Origin: Sorex araneus
Taxonomy: Eukaryota; Chordata; Mammalia; Eulipotyphla; Soricidae
NCBI RefSeq assembly: GCF_027595985.1
Contig: NC_073303.1
Coordinates: 370,772,386 to 370,836,385 of the forward strand
DNA: 64,000 bases
Direction: 5' to 3'
Shown: positions 58,516 through 64,000 of the stretch, in pieces
Position numbering within the stretch: the first letter of the stretch is position 1
Layout of the letters: the number at the start of each line of letters is the position of its first letter
The notes under the pieces: model-generated
Told to the model about the DNA's origin: nothing
What the model saw: only the letters and a program-made list of their open reading frames with translations
Database searches by the model: none
Position numbers and translations under genes: made by a program

Positions 58516-58798
58516 TACTATTATTATAAGTGTATAAGCTCCGAACTCCTTGCCAGAGGCTGTTTCCACTGGGGGTTCCCCAGAGGGGGGCGGTGAGAGC
58601 CCTCCCCGACCCAAGGGACCCAGCCCTGGCAGCGGACCTCCACTACCCAACCGTGGCCATGTTTCAGGCCACTTTCCACACGCTCAAGATAAGCCTCACA
58701 CATGAGTGAACATATTCCTGGACTGTGTGGCTGCAAAGCGGCCACACAACACATCATAAAACACTCTCTACCCATTTTCCATAAAATCATGGAGGGAA
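58516..58798. other. GC-rich island of unknown origin
   Basis: About 280 bp with CpGs and C/G runs in an otherwise AT-rich setting. An 88-aa minus frame (58524-58790) has no recognisable domain. It lies between a SINE B 3' fragment and an AT tract. It may be a piece of a retroelement promoter or captured sequence; not identified. Confidence 0.35.
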
Positions 58799-58875
58799 AT
58801 AGATATATTTATAAATATATTTATATACATTTATAAATATATATATTTATATATAACATATATAAATATATATAT
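58799..58875. repeat. AT-rich tandem (TATAAATATATT-like)
   Basis: Imperfect ATTTATAAATATAT units. Confidence 0.85.
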
Positions 58876-59102
58876 ACCTCTCAGAGAGCCCAGCAAGCTA
58901 TTGAGAGTATCCCGCAGACATGGCAGAGCCTGGCAAGCTCCCCGTGGTGTATTCTATATGTCAAAAACAGTACCAATAACAGGTCTCATTCCTCTGACCG
59001 TGAAAGAGCCTCCAATCATTGGGAAAGACAAGTAAGGAGAGGCTGCTAAAATCTCAAGGCTGGGATGAATGGAGACATTATTGGTGCCCGCTCAAGCAAA
59101 TT
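58876..59102 (+). mobile_element. SINE B long variant, head missing
   Basis: Starts in the body (CTCTCAGAGAGCCCAGCAAG). After AACAGGTCTCA it carries an extra segment of about 80 nt (CCTCTGACCGTGAAAGAGCC, AAGTAAGGAGAGGCTGC) before GGAGACATTATTGGTGCCC. It stops at AGCAAATTA. Confidence 0.9.
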
Positions 59103-59195
59103 ATATCACTGTCATCCCATTGCTCATCGATCTGCTCGAGTGGGGACCAGTAACTTCTCCATTGTGATACTTCTTGTTACTGTTTTTGATATAAG
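59103..59195 (-). mobile_element. SINE B 3' part, inverted
   Basis: ATCACTGTCATCCCATTGCTC (in part), CAGTAACTTCTCCATTGTG and TTGTTACTGTTTTTGATAT are the reversed SINE B end, placed tail-to-tail against the preceding copy. Confidence 0.9.
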
Positions 59196-60030
59196 TATTA
59201 AATATTTATTACTTTTGGTTAAGATTTATTTATAGTTACTAATTAATTCGTACTAGATTCTACGTGTCAGAGATTTGTGATAGATTGAACTTTGGTTTGA
59301 AGAAATCTGGGTAGGTGGTTTTGACTCTTTATCTCTAAGTTGATCAGTTTGAACTCTGCAAACAAATATCAGGTCATCTCTTACTTCCTTTCTCCATTCT
59401 CTTCACTTATTTTCTCAGAAATAAATATATATTTGGCTCCTTTTCTTCTTTAATGAATCATATCTAACCCTCAGTGTTCTCTTGCTTTATTAGACACATT
59501 CCAGAATTCATTTCCTTTCCTCTGTATTCACCAAAGGAACTTCAGGTGGCAAAACCCACACTGTAGATGAGAGGAAATGCAAAAGAAATGCAAAGATCTC
59601 TGTGCTGATATTACTGTTTTGTCAAAATTTCCATTGGGACATATAAAAGAAAAATTACTAATGAAAATACCTAAAGGAGCCAAATTCCACCACTGACACA
59701 CCACAGTTGGAGAAATTAATTACTTTTTGTTTTCTTTTTGATACAGTCACTCTTCTAGTCTCCCTATTTCCATTTTTTGTATTAAATCTTACCTTTTTAT
59801 GTGCTGACTATATTTTATCTGTGTACATGAATTTTTATGGAACAAAAGAAAGTTTCTTAGGTATTTCTTAAATCACATACATTTACACTGTTTGGATTAT
59901 TTAGTTGTGACATTTATAATTGTAATCAAGTAGGTTATCCTGTGTTTGGTCCAAGAAGTCTGTGATTAGTTTTAATTGACTTCCTTTACATTCATTGTTT
60001 CTAAAACTTTCCCTTATGTGAGTAAAACTC
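59196..60030. other. Unique AT-rich stretch
   Basis: Nothing recognised. Confidence 0.4.
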
Positions 60031-60106
60031 TTGCCTTGGATGTGGTCAATTCAGGTTGGATCCCTGGCACTGCAAGAGTGATCCCTGAGCACAGAGCCAG
60101 AGTAAG
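60031..60106 (+). mobile_element. SINE A fragment
   Basis: CTTGCCTTGGATGTGGTCAA, GGTTGGATCCCTGGCAC and GATCCCTGAGCACAGAGCC follow the middle of SINE A. Confidence 0.7.
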
Positions 60107-61009
60107 TGATGAAGGACCCCTCAGCGAGCAATAGAGCGTCAGACAGAGTCTTTCACTGACAAGTTACTTTCTTATTACTCGGGTAAGATGTAACACAGTT
60201 ACGGAAAGTAACCATCGCCAAGTGAACTAAGAGCATATTAATATTTATAATGTGATCGTGGAAAAATTAACTTTAATTTTGATAATAATGCTATGGGCAT
60301 ACTTGAAAGTGTACTCTTTTCTAAGTTCTGACTTGAATTTTATAAGAAAAATTATAAAAAACATATCTGGCTCTCTTCAATTATAATATAATGAACAAAG
60401 AAATTTTGTAAATATTGCTGAAACATGATCTTGAATTGGTTGCACTGTGGGAAGATAGTCATGTTTTTGTATATAATAACTTTGTACTGAATATCCAGGA
60501 TATGATAAAATGTAAGAGAGAATTAGAGAAATCTGTAATGTACTCCCACGCTCAGACTTTTGGAAATCTTCTCACAAAATGCTTTAGCTACTAAAGGAAA
60601 GTGAAGTTTTGATGACGATGATATAAGACAATTCATTTTAGATATACATCACAAAAGTACTAAATAATTTGATACATCATTTAATTATTGCTAGACTGAA
60701 ATTATGTATAAAATAATAACTATTGTACGTGGCATCACTACTTTGAATTACTGGTGGTGTAACCACCTTTTTATGAGTCCATAAAAAAGCAAATTTCTTT
60801 GCAGGCTTTAATAAACCTAGAATTCTTTTGTAAAATATATATTTTTGAACTGCATTGAAAAACAATTCCCATTGTATATATTTATCCAAAGAAGTATTTC
60901 TAAGATGACTATAAACCTTTGTTGTGAACATTGTGAGTTGAAGGTCTGTATATATGAGTATTTATTACTAATCATTAAAATAAAGATTAAAAAAAAAGAA
61001 AAGAAAAAA
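60107..61009. other. Unique AT-rich stretch
   Basis: Nothing recognised. A-rich at 60985-61009, adjoining the next SINE. Confidence 0.4.
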
Positions 61010-61178
61010 GGGGCTGGAGCACTAGTATAGCAGGTAGGGCATTTGACTTGCATGCAGCTGACCCTGGTTCAATCCCAGAATCTCATATGGTCCCTCGAGA
61101 ACCACTAGGAGTAATTACTGAGTGCAAAGCCAGGAATAGCCCCTGTGAATCACCAGTATGACCCAAGAAGGAAAAAAA
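61010..61178 (+). mobile_element. SINE A, moderately diverged
   Basis: GGGGCTGGAGCACTAGTATA, GGTTCAATCCC, CTCATATGGTCCCTCGAG, AGGAGTAATTACTGAGTGC and an A-rich end. Confidence 0.9.
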
Positions 61179-61273
61179 TATTATAAAAAGATGATGATTT
61201 AAAATTTGTTTGCAGCTGTGAAAGTAACATTTTAACTAATATATATCAACTGGGCTTGGAACAAAAGAGATTG

Positions 61274-61434
61274 CTGGGACAGAGAGATAGAACAGTGGGC
61301 AGGGTGCTTGCCTTGCACAGAGCAGACCCTGGTTCATTTCCCGATACCCAGTAAGGTCCTGATGAGCCCAGACAGGAGTGATCCCTGATTTCAGAGTCAG
61401 CACCGCTGGGTGTGACCTCAAAAGAAAAGTAAAA
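61274..61434 (+). mobile_element. Old SINE A
   Basis: GCTGGGACAGAGAGATAGAA, GTGCTTGCCTTGCACAGAGC, GGTTCATTTCCCG, GACAGGAGTGATCCCTG and CCGCTGGGTGTGACC. Confidence 0.85.
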
Positions 61435-61484
61435 CAAAGTGCAAACAGAGGTTGCTAGTAAATTTTCCTATCATTATTGTTATT

Positions 61485-61731
61485 AGGGCTGTAGCAATAG
61501 CACAAGCAGTAGGGTGTTTGCCTTGCACGCAGCTGACCCGCCGTTCGATTCCTCCGCCCCTCTTGGAGAGCCCAGCAAGCTACCAAGAGTATCTTGCTTG
61601 CACAGCAGAGCCTGGCAAGCTACCTGTGGCGTATTCGATATGCCAAAAACAGTAACAACAAATCTCACAATGGAGACAATACTGGTGCCTGCTCGAGCAA
61701 ATTGATGAGCAACAGGATGACAGTGACAGTG
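61485..61731 (+). mobile_element. SINE B, full length
   Basis: Head AGGGCTGTAGCAATAGCAC, B box GTTCGATTCC at 61543-61552, body GGCGTATTCGATATGCC and end GATGACAGTGACAGTG. Duplication ATTATTGTTATT at 61473-61484 and ATTATTGTTGTTATT at 61732-61746. No A-tail. Confidence 0.95.
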
Positions 61732-61746
61732 ATTATTGTTGTTATT

Positions 61747-62384
61747 GCTATGACATTAATGTATATTTATTTCAGCTCTTAAAGCTTTAGAGAAAAATTT
61801 AGACTGCAACCCCTTTTCCTTCCCAAATAACTTTCAGACCGTATTATCTATTTTTTACCTTACCTTGTATTGAGATTGTGCCATACATACTCAAAGTGTT
61901 TAGTTAATTTAATTCATCAAACATTCACAAACTATTACATTGGACCATCGTGTTTTTAGAACAAAGTTTTAGCATCCTACCACAGCCCTGAATCACACAG
62001 GACAGAATCCTCTGTTTTACCAGAGACTGGACTGATTAAAATGGGCAGAATAATGAATCATGGATAAAGCTCTTGCTTTGTGACCTCTCTTACCTCCCAA
62101 CTTAACTCTTTGCTCTCTTTGACTCTCACAACCCAAATGCCATCTGCTGGTCCTTTTCTTCCTCTTCCTCATTCCAGGCTCAATGAAGTTCTAGAAATAT
62201 GCTGATAGTTGTTCTTTCTTAGTGTAACTCAGCAATGGCAATGATAAGAACATGGCAATGGTTTCTTTTCCATTACCCTTTTCCTTCAGGGTCTAGGAGA
62301 GTATCAGGTATAATAGAACAGTGTTGATCTGGCCATGTGAATAGTGATTAGTGCACGCATTACAATCATGGCAACTATATCTAT
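61747..62384. other. Unique non-genic stretch
   Basis: Nothing recognised. Confidence 0.4.
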
Positions 62385-62585
62385 TAACTATTGATCACTT
62401 GCTAGGCATTTTGAAATATATTAAATATACTGTAGTTCGTTGTCATAATGGCACTTTGTCATATGTATATTATTATCATTATTTAGTTCAAAGAGGTTAA
62501 ATCACTCACTTGCCCAAAGTCATATGATTAATGAAAAAGACAGACTTGGAATTTAGAACAAAGTCATTATCATTTCAATACCCAT
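62385..62585 (-). mobile_element. MIR
   Basis: GATCACTTGCTAGGCATTTTG, TATATTATTATCATTATTTA, AAAGAGGTTAAATCACTCAC, TTGCCCAAAGTCATATGATT and CTTGGAATTTAGAAC keep the order of an antisense MIR including its core region (first motif given in part). Confidence 0.75.
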
Positions 62586-63332
62586 TTCCTTTCCTCTCTA
62601 TTTTAGGTCACTCATGTTAATACTTTTACACCCTTTTATGACTTTCAGTTGATTAATTGTATTTCTAATCACATATTTGGCTGCTGATATTAACTTCATA
62701 TTACTTTGATTTTTAGTTTGAGACTTTGTATTTTTATATTTGTCAGACGTTAAGATTAATGGCAAAATTTAAGGATAGATATGGATATTTATTTCCCCCA
62801 TAAGGCCTGCCTCCACACATGCCTATGCATAGTATTCATGGTCAGGGTAATAGCATGCGCAGCATGTATGGTCTGTCATGGTCAACACCCTCCAACAGAG
62901 AGGTAAGTCTTCAACTGACACATTAGCATGGCATCCACACTCAGTTCCCATTAGCCTATTTCAATTTGGAATTCAAAAGCCTTGTGGCATTCTCTCCCAC
63001 CCACCCAACAATCTACTATCTATCTACCTATCTATCTATAATTTTCTTTACATTGTCTTATATAAATGAATGACATTTAATTTCTAAAAACAACTCTTCC
63101 ATCTCTACTTCTGTGTATGTGGATTTACCAGTTTAGGTAATTTTTTTCTGGAAAACTAAAGGCCATTCTAGTTCTCCTCTTTGAATTGGTTCTTATTTCA
63201 ATGAAGAACAAACTTTACTCTTTCATTCTGAAGACGAGGATGATGGAAATGTCATCACTTGAATGCTACTCAGAATTAAAAATAAATTTAATATAAGCTT
63301 GTTCTGTTAGAATTTAACTGTGTTGGGTTTTG
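62586..63332. other. Unique stretch with small (CTAT)n
   Basis: Short (CTAT)n tract at 63011-63040. Nothing else recognised. Confidence 0.4.
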
Positions 63333-63495
63333 GATCAAACAGGCTGTGCTCTGGGCTTTCTCCTGGGTGCGTACTCAGGGGTCACTCCTGGAAAGGAAAG
63401 GTTGAGGGATCACATGGAATGTCAAGAAGTGAACCTGGGTCAGCCCCATACAAGGCAAGTAGATTATGTGCTGGAGAAACTTTTGGTCCATAATT
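63333..63495 (-). mobile_element. Old SINE A-related copy
   Basis: GTACTCAGGGGTCACTCCTG, GAAGTGAACCTGGGTCAGCC, CATACAAGGCAAG in reversed order. Confidence 0.7.
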
Positions 63496-63514
63496 AATTG
63501 ACATATTTTGTTTT

Positions 63515-63682
63515 TATTTTGTATTTGAAAGACTCACCCAGCAGTGCCCAGTTGCTGCTTTTGGCTCTGTGCTCAATCAAGCACTCCATCTGTACTTGGA
63601 GACCAGGTGATTTCAGGGAACAAACTCAGGCTTCCCACATGCAAATAATGTGTTTAATCCATTGAGCCATCTCTCTGGCTCT
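63515..63682 (-). mobile_element. Old SINE A-related copy
   Basis: CACCCAGCAGTGCCCAG, TTGGCTCTGTGCTCAATC, GGGAACAAACTCAGGC and GAGCCATCTCTCTGGCTCT in reversed order. Confidence 0.65.
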
Positions 63683-64000
63683 GAAGGTTTACATCTTATC
63701 TCCAAACTCATTTTGGAACTCTAGCTAAATATCCCAAATTCAGCTCATGCCTTTCAACTATCTCACCCATTTCCTAAATCAGGTAATGTGATTCTTCTGA
63801 GAAACTTTTCAGTCATCGAGCTCTTTCTTCTTTCTCACAAAAATATCGTGCCCTTGTTAGATTCATATTTTTACTTTCTATTATGTTGTTCACCTTCTTT
63901 CTACATCTGTTGAAATTGCCATTCATTCTTCAAGGTTTATGTCAAATATCCCTTCAGTAAATTATTTCCTTGTCTGCCAAGTAGAATTCAAATGTCTCCC
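63683..64000. other. Non-genic DNA
   Basis: Nothing recognised up to the window end. Confidence 0.4.

Noticed and set aside
6473..63682. Regularly recurring similar segments that could suggest a CRISPR or satellite array
   Set aside because: Spacing is irregular, orientation is mixed, and copies have their own target-site duplications; they are dispersed SINEs.

Overview
This is a 64 kb stretch of AT-rich mammalian nuclear DNA in which I found no protein-coding gene, rRNA, functional tRNA, CRISPR array or bacterial feature. Retroposons, microsatellites and unassigned, apparently unique sequence account for the window. Every long open reading frame I checked lies in a SINE, a LINE, a simple repeat or unrecognised non-coding-like sequence. 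The SINEs point to a shrew, most likely genus Sorex. They have a tRNA-derived head (A-box-like TAGCACAGCGGGTA, B box GGTTCGATTCC) and match, from memory, the short interspersed elements of shrews. Species identity is therefore an inference.

Two SINE architectures share one tRNA-like head. SINE A (about 150-190 bp) continues with a body about 110 nt long (GAGCACCGCCAGGAGTAATT and onward) and ends in an A-rich tail. SINE B (about 200-250 bp) has a different body (GCCCGGCAAGCTACCGAG, GGCGTATTCGATATGCC) and ends in GACAGT/GATACAGT repeats with no A-tail, yet carries target-site duplications. A longer B variant has an extra internal segment of about 80 nt. Many SINE A copies are old and degraded; these are listed with lower confidence.

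The LINEs fall into three groups. (1) A lineage-specific L1, mostly 5'-truncated 3' ends, with a purine-rich 3'UTR that repeatedly carries (GA)n. (2) Old mammalian L1M-type copies with ORF1 or ORF2 remnants (4.0-4.4, 17.1-18.1, 20.5-21.6 and 55.6-57.7 kb). (3) An element at 52.3-54.2 kb on the minus strand in which an L1-type ORF1 remnant runs directly into a 3'UTR with no ORF2, resembling a HAL1 half-LINE. Traces of MIR and L2 occur at 26.3, 42.6, 44.2 and 62.4 kb.

Layout: 0-16 kb is mostly unique sequence with scattered SINEs. 16-21.6 kb is a dense nest (paired SINEs with three target-site copies, then an old L1M split by a young L1 that is split by a SINE B). 21.6-44 kb mixes unique DNA and single retroposons. 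44.2-47.1 kb is a SINE-free, GC-richer island. 50.7-59.2 kb is the densest LINE/SINE cluster. 60-62 kb holds four SINEs in the same orientation. A few unique blocks (near 2.1, 7.9, 35.7 and 44.7 kb) look like candidate conserved non-coding elements, but this needs alignment to other mammals. The window is best read as a gene-poor intergenic or large-intron region.
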